From Saturnia japonica (lineage: Eukaryota; Arthropoda; Insecta; Lepidoptera; Saturniidae): DNA of 64,000 nucleotides. Shown piece after piece: positions 49,760 to 63,326 of the stretch. The number at the start of each line of letters is the position of its first letter. Within the stretch, counting starts at the first letter, position 1. The stretch covers positions 13,482,930 through 13,546,929 of the forward strand of contig CM065325.1 in assembly GCA_033032175.1 (NCBI GenBank), given 5' to 3'. The notes beneath the pieces were generated by a model that was not told where the DNA came from, made no database searches, and saw only the letters and a program-made list of their open reading frames with translations. The position numbers and the translations under genes are program-made.

Positions 49760-50060
49760 ACAATCGTGCGTTTCGTTGTATCGCTTAGCGGTCTCAAGTG
49801 CTGAGCGGTTGCGGTAGGTCAGCGGTTGTCGAAGAGAATTGCTTGGTTATGTAATGAATAAACGCGGCGATGGCAGGTGCTAGCGAATTTAGCGCGATCG
49901 TCCGCGTGATATTGGGCGATGTCGGTCGTCGACCTCTCGCTATCTGCGTTATTTAGCCCGGCTCAATGTCGACGCAATGTCGAATCGCGCGAGTTCACAG
50001 ACCTAGTCGCGAGACGCAAGCGTTCCTCACACAGCCGTTGTTGTTCCATCCAAATTTTTA
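49760..50060. promoter_or_regulatory. GC-richer island with repeated gcggt pentamers
   Basis: Contains four gcggt words within about 50 bases (49785-49830), a donor-like ggtaggt at 49814, and ATG-led frames. No complete exon can be defended. Confidence 0.3.
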
Positions 50061-51109
50061 TACATACACAACACGGTCTTTATTTACCTATCGCTTACTA
50101 ATTCATTTGTGTATATATTATTGCCTTATTTTTTAAAATAAATCTGCGAATTCGGGCGGAATGAAATATAACTAAAATACCCTTCTTAATTTCGAGGACG
50201 TGTTTTGTAGACGATGATAATTTTATTTCAATTAATTTTTTAATTGTTCCGTCGATATAATACCTATCAAGAAGTTATATTAACGTATTTGTTTTCTTTT
50301 TCTTACTTACCTGTCTATTATTGCGTTCGATTTTTTGTTCATATTAATGTAAGTAAATAAATTTACGAGTGTTGTCATAATAGAAAATAAACGATTGGTA
50401 GATAAATAGGTATACAATATGTGACACATAAAACATATATTTATGTATAAATATAAAGTCGACATGTTCCTTATTGTTGTTCTTTTGTCGCGTTTCGTAG
50501 AGGGGTAACATTGAGAGCTGCGCCCGCATCACGTGACGGAAGTGCGACCCGACGAAGTTATTATTTTATTTTACACAGTTCAAAAAACAAAGTTTGATGG
50601 CTACTAGCTTCATCATGTTGTTGGCACGCGTTATGAACTTTTCAAGTTATTTTTGTTTGTTTTTTTTTTACTCCTAAGAAATTTATAACAACTTCTTACG
50701 TGCGGATGTATAATTACTTAATAGCCATTGATGTATTATGTACTACGTACTAAAGACGACGCTACGCCTCAACCAGATTGTTTGAAGCACACGTTGGAGT
50801 GCATACACTCGCACTCACAGTCTACGCCGGACACTTGTTGCGATGACATGTCTGAGTGCTAGATTTTACTTAATAAATATGGCTTCACACGCACAGGGAT
50901 ACTGTTTAAACAACTCGAGAAACACAAATAAAAGAAGTCCAGGAGTGACATTTCATCAGTAAGTTCAATGTATTAATGCAGGCGTGCCCCGCGCCCCTCG
51001 GTATCAAGTGGAGCACAACTTTTTTTCATAATAGCTGCTCTAGTATGTAGTACATAATACTTTAATGATAATTATACATATTTTTTCTTAATAATATGAT
51101 CGAGTAACG

Positions 51110-51420
51110 TGTAGGCGACGACTAACACAGACGGTCTTGTACCAGTGAGTTGATACGAAGTACCGTCGCGTCTCGCACCGCACTCGGTTTCTGTGTTGCG
51201 CACCGACCTCAATCGCGCGGAAACCACGCGTCGGTCAAGGCCGCTGTCTAGACGCTAAAACACACCACTTTCCCCCCTGCCGCCTCCCTGACACAGATCG
51301 CCCACTCGCCTCCTAACCCACCCTGGGGCAACGCGGCTACGTCTCCCACGTTACCTATTTTCACCCCCGCAACTGCCGGGGAATTTGCCTGGGCAAAGCT
51401 TACACCCCCGACCTATCCTA
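51110..51420. promoter_or_regulatory. GC-rich island in ERR intron
   Basis: About 300 bases with high GC: CpG-rich at 51160-51250, then C-rich on the plus strand. It includes tcggtcaaggccgc, close to an ERR half-site. No open frame of interest. Confidence 0.35.
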
Positions 51421-52835
51421 ACTATGTTATTATTATGCTATAAGTTTGGTGTGTAACCAGTTGTAACATACGTTCACACTACGTTAAAAGTAAAAAAAAG
51501 TATTGTTTATGTCAAGAAGTGGAATTCTAAGAAATCTTTTTTTCTTACAACCTCTTTTCATAGCAATGATATTTGTCATCGTAATTTATATAAACTAATG
51601 AGTTTTCATCAAAATGTTGTTTTGTCATGTCGTAATTTTAATTTGATTTCAGTAACTTACATTATTTGGTTTGATATAGTTTGATTATTGTTTACAAGAA
51701 GAGAAGTAATTTTTAAATAATAACTAGAATCATGAGTTTTAAGTTGCCACAAAAACTTTGTACAGTTTTAAGAACAGATCCACAATCTTGTTAGTTAGTG
51801 CGTTGTTTGAACTATGAAGATTAGAAATATGTTCTATTCACGTGACATTGACATAATTGTGTATAAACATACGTTGGTATTAAATAAGAAAAAAGTACAT
51901 GTAACAATATGTACTGAATATTTTTTATTATTATTATTGTCGTTATTGTTATTGACGTATGACAAGAAAATAGCCTAAATATATAACATAAACATTTTAA
52001 AATAATCATGCACGAGTTTATCTCTTTTGGCCTTGGTCTTGAAAAAATATAATTTATATTTTTCAACTCGTGAACAGTGTTGGTTGACGTAATCGCTGCC
52101 GCGGCCGGTTGGTTAATGTCATGGCCTTGCCCAGCTTAACGTTAGACGTAATTTAACACATTCTCATTATATTGTGGTGTCTTGTGCATTATGGCCCTGA
52201 TCAGTTTGTTAAAGCCAGTTTTGTTTAATAAATACTGATTATAAAATTGTTTTTCTCTGTCTTGCCTAACCAGGATATAATAAACTTAACTTTGGATATT
52301 GAGACGTAAACTGTCGTACCTACCATATAATTACTGAACGATGTAGAAGCGGCGTGTTTTTAAAATTTCGATATTTGATCGCTCACGGTTATCGATGTGA
52401 AAAATCTCGAATGGTTAAAATACATATATCGTTGTTTCCTGTATTAGACACGGTAAAAAATCAGTAGATGTGTGTATTTTTTTATCCGGAAAAATATGCA
52501 TACCGTATGTTTCTATTCTTAAATTAATCTAAAAGTTTTGCGTTTTGCAATATGAGTGTTTGTTTATTTTCATACGGCAGGCCATCTTTCGCTACTGCTA
52601 ACTATAAATGAGTATTATATAACTCAAGTATGGGTACCGGCAGGATTACTTTTAGGTGGTTCATCTGTATCTACATCCTATACTATTAACTAATAAAATA
52701 TAATTTATAAATAATTATACATGTATTATATAAAAATGGTCAGCAACCCAGAAGATGCCTTAAGTTTTTATTCAAGCAGTAGCTTAATAAAAAAAGTCTT
52801 GGTTTAAAAAGACCTGTTCTATGTATTTTCCGTCA

Positions 52836-52854
52836 GGGGGGGGGGGGGGGGGGG
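52836..52854 (+). repeat. Poly(G) tract (19 G)
   Basis: Nineteen consecutive G followed by tgcaagtgcaaccccttgca, an inverted-repeat-like flank. The length may be uncertain from assembly. Confidence 0.85.
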
Positions 52855-53479
52855 TGCAAGTGCAACCCCTTGCACCCCGCTGCTGATGCCCATTAGGCCA
52901 AGAGTTTTAGATTTGTTTCGAGTTACAATCAACTTTGTTCTATTGTTATTAATAATGTTTATGTTACATCTTAGTTAGGGTTTATTTTATTTTAAATGTA
53001 TATCATAATATTGATTGTTATCGGATCATGTCGTGGGCATCTTTAAATATAATGAAAGGCATTTTAATTTTATTATAGGTTAAGATGTTTCGTCATGTTG
53101 GTGGCCTATCATGTATACATAAATAAACTAAATTTGCGATATGTCTGGTAGGGTTCGCATTAAGTTATAGGTACCTATAATTGTGCCAAAACGAGTTCTC
53201 ACAGTCGAACAATAAGGCTTTCAAGATACTTTGTTTCAGCGAGCCTAGACTGTTACAGCTCTTAATATATTAAATATCGCTTTCTGAAATAATATGGTTA
53301 ACTTAATTATAAAAACAACACGTACCCTAACTATTAACTTACATTCGTACTTTGAATCACACTAAACGAAAGCGTTCATGATTTTATTTTTATTTATTTC
53401 TACGAACCGAACTTTAAATAATTAAATACCATTATTTAGTAGTTTTATTTTTATAGCAACACGGTCAAGTGATGGCACT

Positions 53480-53620
53480 GTGCCCTATGTTTAGCGGAGT
53501 ACATTAAAAAAAAAACAATGGCGACAAGAGATTGGCAATTCATCGCCGGTCGCCGCTATCGTGCTGGCATGCAATTATCCTGGCAGCTAGATATACAGTG
53601 ACTGATTCTGTAACGCGAGA
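53480..53620 (-). repeat. Dispersed repeat family K, second half, inverted
   Basis: aacaatggcgacaagagatt, ggcaattcatcgccggtcgc, cgctatcgtgctggcatgca. It resembles 30790-30925 and, inverted, 16570-16700. Divergent. Confidence 0.45.
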
Positions 53621-53997
53621 AACCAAAAGACAGTCACTAAGGCTCGCTTTTCACTATGTGCATGTCTGGTACAAATATTCTACCACCCTTGATTACTAGA
53701 TATACACAAATCCTAAGGAGTGCCATAACTAGACTGTCGTGCACCCGGTGCGTGTTTCTATATACCTTATATACCCGCCACGATCACGCTCTCCAGCGGC
53801 AACTCAAGCCTAGGTCCGTTCCTCCGCTGTGGAGCCCTTGAGCCAATCACCCGCACGTGCGATAAAGTGATACCTACTGGCCTTGCAATTACTAGCTACC
53901 AACAGACGACATTTCACTGCATCACCACATACGTGTACACCACGCAGGTACATAGGTTAGACTTAGACTTAGACCAAATTGCCAAGAAATATGTATT

Positions 53998-54165
53998 TAT
54001 GTATAGTTAGTTAGATCGAATTTCACTGATAGGGAATTAGTTAAATCGCGATTTATTTGCATGTACGGAAACAGCCCAAGCTGATGTTCGATCACTTTGG
54101 CAACCTTGAGCGTGTTGTCTCGCTTTCGCGGCTGAGTGCCTTCCGCGCTCGCCCCCAAGCCCGGA
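53998..54165 (+). mobile_element. Poly(A) retroposon (family R), plus strand, truncated
   Basis: gttagatcgaatttcactga, tagggaattagttaaatcgc, gatcactttggcaaccttga, gcggctgagtgccttccgcg, ctcgcccccaagcccgga. It breaks before the gtgaagctgtaaaagcc module. Open frames of 70-96 codons across it are not host genes. Confidence 0.7.
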
Positions 54166-56349
54166 TTTTTATTATAGGTATTGTTTGTGGTCCTGGTCTG
54201 GCCCTTCACCTAGACACCACTGGCAACGCCCTAGTTACCAACGCCGGTCCTAAGCGTAAGCGTGCTACAAAGGCGGGTCTTATACCAGGTTTATGGTGGA
54301 CGCGATCCAATCGAACACAATTGTTGCATCCCGCTATTTGTATTTGATATACCTATACCACTTTAAATTTTGTAAACACGAAACTCTTTGGATAATATGC
54401 CAGACCCTAAAAACCAAGGCGAAATAATCGTCTGCATGTATAACAAATATTAATGAACACATATTCTACATGTATTGCTTATGTATATTATTGAAGAACG
54501 CGTTCGCATCTGTGCAAACTCGATTTGCCATATCGAATGTGTCACGCGGCTGATTTCGTATATACATAATATAATATAAATGTATAATAATTCAACTTTA
54601 TCACTGTTGATATGATGTAGGTGAGTTTATCAAATAGGTATATAAAAAATAAGAATGTAGTCAGATATTGTAATTCGTGGAAAAGTACTGGAGGCGTAGA
54701 TTGTGTTAGCGCTTTCACGTATCGTTGAGGTAGGTCCGGGTTTTCAAATGATCAGTGTTGACGCGGCTGCCGTCGCCGCTAGGAATAAAGTTATTATTCT
54801 TCATTGGGTGTCTATTCAAGACTTGGGCATCATGACGTCAGCATACATGATTAGATGCCTGCTGCGTCGTAATATAATATAAAATTATCTATGATTTTAT
54901 CATCGTGTTCTTTGTTTTGTGCGATAACTGTGTTGCTATTTTAAAACCAGACCGAAAAGATTTTCCTTGCTTAAGAAATGAAGCAACTTAGTTTTTTTTG
55001 CCGATTCTGAGATTGATAAGATTGCATTTTATAAATTGGATTTGAATGTAAAAACGGTTTATAATAATAATTTATTTATCAACACGGTAGAATCTTAATA
55101 GGTTAAGCAAACCCAGCCCCGAGGGGCATAAGGTGGCCCCCCAATGCATTTATTTCCCTTTACCCGCCAACCATTATTAAACCATCTTTTACTGAAAATT
55201 TTATTCGTAAAAAATGTATATCTATTTATATCTGTAAACAAGTATTATTTACTAGGTAGCTAACATGGATTCTCAACATTATGGCCCATCTATAAAACTT
55301 ATTGGACAGTCTTGATCTAAACTGTACCTTTAAGGGTAAAACAATAGGTAGCTCAGCTCTATTATGGATTAGTTACCTACGTCGTATTTTTTTTCCTTTG
55401 TCGCGCGAACTGTTTCTCTGTATTTACATGTTCATATACGTACATTTATACCTTGCTTTCAAGTTTGAGAGATACAGACTGTAAGCTTAAACACTTTTGC
55501 AAATTTCACGATGCACGAATGTGTTAATATCTATTTTTAGATCAATGCACACATTATGTTTCTGTAAAAAAAAAGAAATTAACACGATTTCATACGTTTT
55601 ACATCTTTTTAAAATATAACTTTAATAACGTGAACGCATAGAAACAGGGTCGAGCCGAGGACTATGACACACCTAATGTTAATTGTAAAATTCTGCTTTT
55701 CCTTGATAAATTACACTATTGCCCGCTTTAAAATAATGCAATACTTTCTGTATTAAGTTACCTGAAAAAAATTTAGGCACATGTGATATGAATACAAATG
55801 TAACATGTATAATAGACAAAGATACTAGATAACTTTAGTAACAGTATATTCTACTCATTATTCGCATGACCCAATTCAGTTTATTTTTTAATATCTTTTA
55901 CCGTCTTAAGTAGACTGCAGACTGGCAGCCTGGGTACTGTGCACCTTTTGCACCCTCGGCACAGATCGGCTTTGCTCAAAAACCGTTTATGTTAGAGGAA
56001 TATTGGTAACATCATCAATAAAAATAGATTTTTCAAGAAGTAAACCTATTGGAATCCAAAATCTATTTTGTCCAGTTTAAGCCCTAAAGAGGCATTTATG
56101 AATGTCAACGCACTACCACCGATTTGGAAAATATCCCAGTCATCGAGAAGAGTCAGCAAGAAATTCTATTTTGGGTTTAACACATATTTTTTACTTTGTA
56201 TTAGTATTGTTTATAGCTATTATTATAATTTTTAATGCATGTAATTATTGGGAATAATAGTTAAATAAATACCATGTGAATATTCTCAAAGACTGGATAA
56301 TGCCCCAGATTGTAATGTGTTTTGGTGTGAGCCTACCTCAACCGAGCTA

Positions 56350-56480
56350 GTTTTGGCTGGTCCGCGTGCCGCTGCGCCGCGCCAAGCCGCGCCGCGCCGC
56401 GCCGGCCGGGCACCCGCCTAGTCGAAATGACGTTTGTCTACAAAGGTGACACCACGGACGATCGGTCGGTGAACTCGACG
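56350..56480. promoter_or_regulatory. Very GC-rich island with gccgc repeats
   Basis: A tandem-like run of gccgc units (56362-56410), then ccgggcacccgcc and cgaaatgacgtttg. Promoter-like composition, but no coding exon compatible with ERR exon 2 (the only ATG followed by a GT ends in phase 1). Confidence 0.35.
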
Positions 56481-58228
56481 TATTAATAATACGTACCTAT
56501 TTTATGTATTCGCACAAATAGTGAGCAATGCTGTTACGATTCGGTTGCTCTTAGAATTATTATAATATTTTGTACTTTTTTTTTTAAACCTAATTCTCAT
56601 TCTCTAGTAGAAAAACATCGAGAATTATGTATGTTAGCGTGGTGTTTTTATTACATTGTTATATGCACGTTATTATGTGTTTGAGTCACAACTCTAGAAA
56701 CTATTTTGAGAGCTCTGAAAAATAAGAAGTCATGTTTACAAGTTCTAAATTGTGCGACGAATTTCTACATTTATGTTTATTTTCGTTGAGATTTTTATAT
56801 GACACGTTACGTAGGTATTAATAAAGTTGATAATATATTTATCTATGCATATACGAGAAATAATTAATTTAATTATTCTATATAGTATATAAGAATATTT
56901 TGTAGAAATAGAAATGTTTACAATGGACTTTATGGAGCGTTGTTTATCTATGGTCAGAATTCCCGGGTTCTACCTAATGGAAACCGCGTCCGCGATGTTT
57001 AAAACGTCTACCTAGTTATTTCTATTTGATATATAAATGATGTACCTACTAAGTAGACTTTATTAGTAAATATGTCAACTGAGCAAAAGTGTCGCCCGGA
57101 AGTATTAAATTGGTGATTTCAAACGCCCATAATAGAGCGTCTAGAGACCTGAGTTTTCGTTGCTACATGTCGATGTTCGAACCTGTGGATATCTAATCGA
57201 TATTTCGCAGGTATTGACTATCTAACCGCGTTGACTTAACATCGCCCCATTTATTTGCAGAGATAATATGTAAGCATTTGTACCTATAACAAATTATTAC
57301 AAGAGTTTTAAAAAATTGAAAAAAGCGGCGTAGCTTTTTACATTTTATAACGTTTAGCAAGTCGCGATCGTGTGTATGTATCTAATGAAAATTGAAATTG
57401 TTCCAAGTTTCGAGATTTAAAAAAAATAATTGTTTCTTTGCTGTTGTTTATTTTTCTTCCGAAACAAATAAATAATAGATAGATACGATTCCGTTGGAAT
57501 TCGAAATGTGGCAATTAAATAATAATAAGTATTACAGAGAAGCAAATTAAAAGAATGACTCGAGGTATTTTATTAAATAGGTGTAGCCGATACAGAGTAA
57601 AAACAGACAAGGCATAACGGTGACACCGCCGCGCCGCTTTGTAACATTCTCGATTACCTCTGATTTCCCACTGACGCCGTCATTGGTCTCTCGACTACAG
57701 ATTGTTGACAAAAAAAATCATCAAGGCCACGGATAAAGCTGTTTCGACCTACCGTAACTAAAACCTCGTTGACGCGGTGACGTGAGCTCCTGACCGCTAA
57801 TTATTGAATATTTGCTGTTCCCTTGGTCCTTATCATTTTCAGCGCGAGTCCCACCAGTCTGGTAATTTGTTGTTAACACTGTTTAAATTAATTATTGACG
57901 TTTAATGTTTTTCCGGCTAAAGGGCGCCGTACTACAAGAATGCTTCTTAACATTTAGAATTCCGTACAATATTCAAATAAATAGTTTAAAAAAAAACAAC
58001 AACGAATAAACGACAGTTTATTTTGTCTAATAAAATCGTTTCAGCACTGATATTTTTTCCTTTTCATTATCTACATTGATCTTCAAAAGGTGGTTTTAAC
58101 CGTTCGAATTTCTTCACGATGTTTTCCTTCACCGTCGACATACATTGTTTAACAGTCAAATGATTCGCAAATCAAGCCTACTCTCCGACATAATTACTGT
58201 CAATTGTATATTATGTACTAGATCTAGT

Positions 58229-58330
58229 CGCGACTTCATCCAAATCCAAATCCGTTTCGCCGTTTTTACGGGATTGAGTAACAAACATACAAAAATTCAC
58301 ATAATACTTATTAATAAAATTTATAAACAA
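58229..58330 (+). repeat. 3' tail fragment of the 45815-46299 element family
   Basis: gcgacttcatccaaatccaa, atccgtttcgccgtttttac, gggattgagtaacaaacata. It matches the end of the element at 45815-46299 in the same orientation. Confidence 0.55.
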
Positions 58331-59687
58331 TTAATATACTATCAGATTAAAATTATTAAAGTAAAAACCATTTCCATTAAGTCACTAACCCACAAACGTA
58401 TTTTTATATTCTATCTACCGCGAATTAAGTACCTACGCGTTAATTACAATATAAAACGTGTCAATGATTTATTATACTTAGCCTACGTCACTCAGCTTAC
58501 GTAGCAAAGCGTAGCATTCTTTATGTGAAAGGACTTCTAGAATATATTTCTTAATTCCAGGGATTTACTACCCTTACAAACTAACTTCACCTCTTTATAA
58601 TATTAATAATAACATGGAATAGTAATGTATTTCGTAGCTGTAAAATCTTTTTATATAATGCAGTACATTCATCATATAACGTTATATATTATTATAATTA
58701 TGGTTATTTTATCTAATTATTTACTTAGACACACACATATTACCTAAACAAATTGAAGAAGGTAATTCGGGATTTCGTTGATCCCCTGCGGCACCTAATC
58801 ATATTTACCTAGTGCGGGACCAATGAATATAATTACGTCTTTCTAAGAAATTTATTAATACAGGTTTATGTGTTTTATTTCATATGCCTAACGTAATATT
58901 TTTACATAGTAGTTTGGAAAGTACAAATCGAACATAACGGCGACCACCATTAGATTGAAATCCATCCTTTAATGGTTTTCTATCTAGTTTTTATATCACA
59001 TAATCTTTATTGTATTGTATATACATCGTGTATTAATATTCGATGTAACTTAACATGATTTTTTTGTATATTAAACAAAATTTCCAACTTATTCAGTATT
59101 ATTGATGTAACATTACTATGCCGGAGCAGAAGTGTAGCGTAGAGGGGACATGGAGGCGGCCCTTCGTACAAGGCGACAAAATTTCACAATAAATAATATC
59201 TTTTAATGCATACTGAAAACTTGAACCAATTTTATACTCAAACCATTTCAATTAATATTTTGAGACCTTTCGTAACAAATAATGTGTTTATTATGACACA
59301 TACAATCGAGTACGATGTCTCCTTTATTGGTACACTTACATAATACACAATAAGAAATTTCTTTTTGATGAAGAGTCCTTTAGGTTATTCGTAAATTTGA
59401 AGCCTTTTTTATTTCAAGCTAGACTTCCAGTGTTTCGCTAGTGCTAAATTTATTCGACGATCTCCTGACCGTGCTCTCACCTCCCGTACATGTCTATAGC
59501 TTGGCGAATGGCTTGACATTTATGATTACTGCTTCTTTGGATCGTAGCGTGAAGTATATAGCCTATGACCTTCCCCAATAAATACACTATAAAATGTATA
59601 AAGAGTTTTTAAAATCTGACCGGTATTTTTCCAGAGATTAGCGCGTTGAAACATAACAACTCTTGAGTTTTAGAGCTGAGCTAGCTG

Positions 59688-59930
59688 TACCTGTGACTCC
59701 GCTCGCATGGACTACAGGATGCCGTCGATCGGGCACACGCGGGTATCGTGCTACCCCCGGTCCCGGTAATTTCAAAGACAGAAATGCTTATTGTCGGTGA
59801 TCCTTAGAAGATAGACATATGTTCTCGCTGACTTTTTTGGTCTTTTTATGTTCTACAATTATGTGGAACATTAATTTGATATATATCTTAAGGTTTGGAT
59901 TACTCAGTATAAGCCATTTAAGTGCCCTAA
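59688..59930 (+). repeat. Interspersed element (family T), 3'-truncated copy
   Basis: agctagctgtacctgtgact, ctcgcatggactacaggatg, gtcggtgatccttagaagat, aattatgtggaacattaatt, then it breaks off after gccatttaagtgccc. It matches the first half of 26766-27278. Confidence 0.7.
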
Positions 59931-61621
59931 AATTGTCGTTATAACCTGGTCAGATATCGTAGCTGTAAATTAAAAAAAAAAGTGTAAATCAGGGAGACGT
60001 TGAATTTTATAATATGTATAGTTGTGTAGTATAGATTACCTAATTATGGGGGAGTGAATTTCGCCTACTACGCTCTGGGCGGCTGAAACTGGCTATGTCG
60101 TTTCCGAGACGAACCGTAGGTAGTCGCCTTGAAATCGCTTCAATTAATGTAGAAATTTATTTATAATACTGATGACCGATATTTAAATATAAAAAAGCTT
60201 TAAAGTTTTGTATTATGATTGCGTAATGAGGCAGGTAGAAAGAATGTGTCTCAATTTTTAACTACTCTTTCCTACATCTTTCTCTTTCATTGATTTAATT
60301 GATCATTTGATGCATCCAGTTTCGAGAGTTGAATTAATTTTTAATGAAAATGGAATAAGTGTTAAATTATGGTCAATGAAAAATATTACTTATAAAAAAA
60401 AAAAATGTGCAATATAATATTGAATTTAGTTTAATTTCGTATTGTTGAAGAATAAACACAAAATTTTACGAATCATCGTTAAGTTCATAGCGACAAATGA
60501 AAAGGTGCCTTTTAATGAATGCAAGAATTGCATTACATAAATAAACTGTAACAAAACGCAGACAATATAAATTATAATTATATAAAAACGTATACATATT
60601 CAAAACAATTGCATTATAATTGCGCACCTTTACCATTCTTAGTGTAGCAGACGGCTGCGATAAGTAGGTAGATATACAATGCATAAATGTGCATTCGATG
60701 TGCCTAACATACGCTTGCATCATTGTATTATCATGTAACACCGACTCGACAATGTCATCGGGTCGTTGAACTCGCTTGATACATCCTTGAATTTAAAAAA
60801 AAAAAAATATTTCTTTATCATAGATAATTTTTGTTTTCGTTTGCCACAAATTTATTCTCTGTGTATAAACAAAGATGGCTGCTTGTTTTTTTTTTTGCGG
60901 TGCAATTCGTTTCTGTGTGCATGTGACCTTTTGGCACACTTTTGATTTGATTCCGTTCGTACGAATGCTCCGTTTTTTTTTAAATAAATATTGTATGTTT
61001 GTGTGTATCTCTGATAAATGTATGTTATGTTGTTATCGTTACAAAGTTTGCTGCGAGATATTTTAATTATGTTGTTTTCGTTTCGGTTTTTAAAAGATTT
61101 CGTTCTTTTTTTGGGTGGACTGAAACATTACATCAACATTCTATAACACGGGAATAGGCAATTGTGATTGAGTTTAATTATTTACTAATTTGGGAATGGA
61201 TATAGTTACATAATATTGGTATATAGAAATTACTTGTTATCGAAAGAGACGTTCCTTAATCCATAATCGCATTTGTGTATGTTGAATTGATTGATCATTT
61301 TATTAAATATGTAAGTAGGTACATAGAATCAATAAAAAAAAAATATATGTAATCTACTTCATAATTTATGATATTATGTTCAAGTCTATTTTTAGAACCA
61401 CAGATAATCTAAACTTGGTATGAAATTTTGCCTCCATTAATAGTCTACCGATATGCCATAGATATCGCAGATGAAAGACGCAGCATAGCGCCGCGCCGTG
61501 GCGATCTTTGGGGGAGACCTATTTCGCTGAATCGATTGATGCCATAAACAATTGTTTAGGTGACTTGTCTAATGTTTTTGCGGTTTTATTTTTTGTAATT
61601 AGTGAATGATATAATTTCCAG

Positions 61622-61768
61622 GTACAAATGATGCAGGCTGGCAATGAACCCATACTGCGTCGCGTAAAGCAGGAGACAGATCAGCTTCAGCAGTATGCTA
61701 TAGAACCACAGCCGCCACATCCGCAGCCACTGCACCCTAGACCCATGCCTATAATGCAAACGTCTGAA
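61622..61768 (+). CDS. ERR: ERR coding exon 2 (N-terminal A/B region)
   Basis: Forty-nine codons between tttccag and gtaagt, phase 0 at both ends, with no stop. It reads VQMMQAGNEPILRRVKQETD, then a Gln/Pro/His-rich stretch (YAIEPQPPHPQPLHPRPMP) ending MQTSE. The VKQE sequence fits the sumoylation consensus (hydrophobic-K-x-E) and resembles the N-terminal IKQE of Drosophila ERR. In vertebrate ERRs such a site forms a repressive phospho-sumoyl motif. The typical downstream Ser-Pro is not present here. An in-frame ATGATG at 61628 could serve as start for transcripts with a non-coding first exon. Confidence 0.87.
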
Positions 61769-63326
61769 GTAAGTTATTAAAAGTCATAGAGCTTCCAACC
61801 GATAACATAAAAAAAATTGTTATGGCGATGCAACCCATCAACTTCATCAACATCAACTTTTTTGAAAAAAATTTTAAGACCATTGAATACATGTTCCTAA
61901 TGCCTGACTTTTAAAAGGCCCTAGAACTTCCCACGAAGGTTTTGTGGCAACTCAAAATCCATGCTCCTCATTATTATTCCTGATCCACTTGTGCAAAATA
62001 ACCAATGTATATTACGCGAAATACCTATTGCATCAAATAAAGCAAGCAAGCTAAAAGTACCATAGGATAGATTATACTCCAGCCAAAAACTCAGTTGTAA
62101 TCTTGTAAGACCTAGTTGACCTTGCCAATAAATGTTCTAAAAGCTGTTGCTCATAAATTTTTAAAATTAAAGTTGATATGGCATATTACTCCGGGGTGAA
62201 AAGGCCCAACTTTTTCAATTTCGTTTTATTGTGATATTCGATCATGTATCGTAACACTTGGTTTTAAGCGACAATGTGGTAGAAGATGGTCACATTGTAT
62301 CTAGAAAGGGCTGTCCCTCGGGAGTCTCGGGTGTAGCTCTCAGAACAAACCAGTAGATATTTGATGATAGCAGTTAGGCGAGCAATAGAAAAATTCCCTA
62401 CCACAATGCGATACGAAAAATGTAGAACTGTGTCACGGGCACGTGTTTCGGGGTTAATAAAAATATAGGTAAATGAACTGGCATTGATAAAAATAATATC
62501 TATAAATCATATCATATGATATCATTCCCTTTGTTGTCTATATAGCGGTTTATTAACAAACGGTTACGTTCGTACATTGTGCCTTTCCCCTCACCTTCCA
62601 ACTTTTACACGTGCCAAATAACCAAGAACGATGATAAAGCTTTTCCAGTAAATATTGATTTACTATTTCCATTTGAGGGATCACACTAATTAGTAAAAAT
62701 ACTTATAATTCGATGACTCAGTAGCGGATCGATCATCGAGCTCTCAAATTCTGCAACGAGCCGGAACTTACCGTGAAGGAAAACATGTTGTGAAATACGG
62801 TTTTTAAAGGGTACCATCAGACGGACCGCATACTTCTTTACCAGCATCGTGGTATACAATAAAACCAATATAGGCAAAGTTATACTTTTTTGGCATAACA
62901 AACTAAATATAACATTTGGCGAATATAACTCCCAAAAATGTCGTTTCATTTCAATGATAATAATTTCAACTCGTTTTAAACTCTTTTTAATTGTGCAAAA
63001 TAGAAATTAACGATGCTTAAAAATAGGAGTTTTTAAAGTAGTATGTTGTGGTTTTTTATTAATTCATTAACGTGGGATTTTGACCCTATATTAGGTAATA
63101 TTGGTGGCATTTTGCGTGATATAGTTTCGTTGATGTGCGTAAGTGAAGTGGATTATAAATATAAAGTGGAAACATGCATTTTGAGATGTCACAAAAACTC
63201 CCTAGATAGTTCTGACAAAGGAGCCACCATCTTGACAGAACAATGATAGAAGTTATAGGTAATGTAAATATACGTGTGGTAACATGACACGGCAAATTTC
63301 ACATTTAGGTACTGTTGTCCCTACAG
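61769..63326 (+). other. ERR: ERR intron 2
   Basis: About 1.56 kb (gtaagt...ccctacag). It contains two stretches related to one dispersed repeat family (about 61890-62060 and 63036-63250). The rest is AT-rich with no feature recognised. Confidence 0.8.
63036..63250. repeat. Repeat family K copy just upstream of the ERR DBD exon
   Basis: agtagtatgttgtggttttt, attttgcgtgatatagtttc, gtaagtgaagtggattataa, gatgtcacaaaaactcccta, aaaggagccaccatcttgac. These align in order with 35402-35660. The element ends about 75 bases before the ERR exon 3 acceptor. Confidence 0.65.

Larger units (their letters stand above)
22267..61621 (+). other. ERR: ERR intron 1 (39 kb from exon 1A; 19 kb from 1B)
   Basis: The very large first intron, inferred from gtaagt after 22266 and tttccag ending at 61621. 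It contains alternative first exon 1B (42428-42502), many mobile-element remnants listed separately, and GC-rich islands near 29.0-29.3, 42.1-42.3, 49.0-49.25, 49.76-50.05, 51.1-51.4 and 56.35-56.48 kb. Long first introns rich in regulatory DNA are common for nuclear-receptor genes. The parts at about 22.3-24.2, 40.6-42.0, 42.6-45.2, 52.3-53.4 and 60.2-61.6 kb look unique and AT-rich, and I recognise nothing coding in them. Confidence 0.7.
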
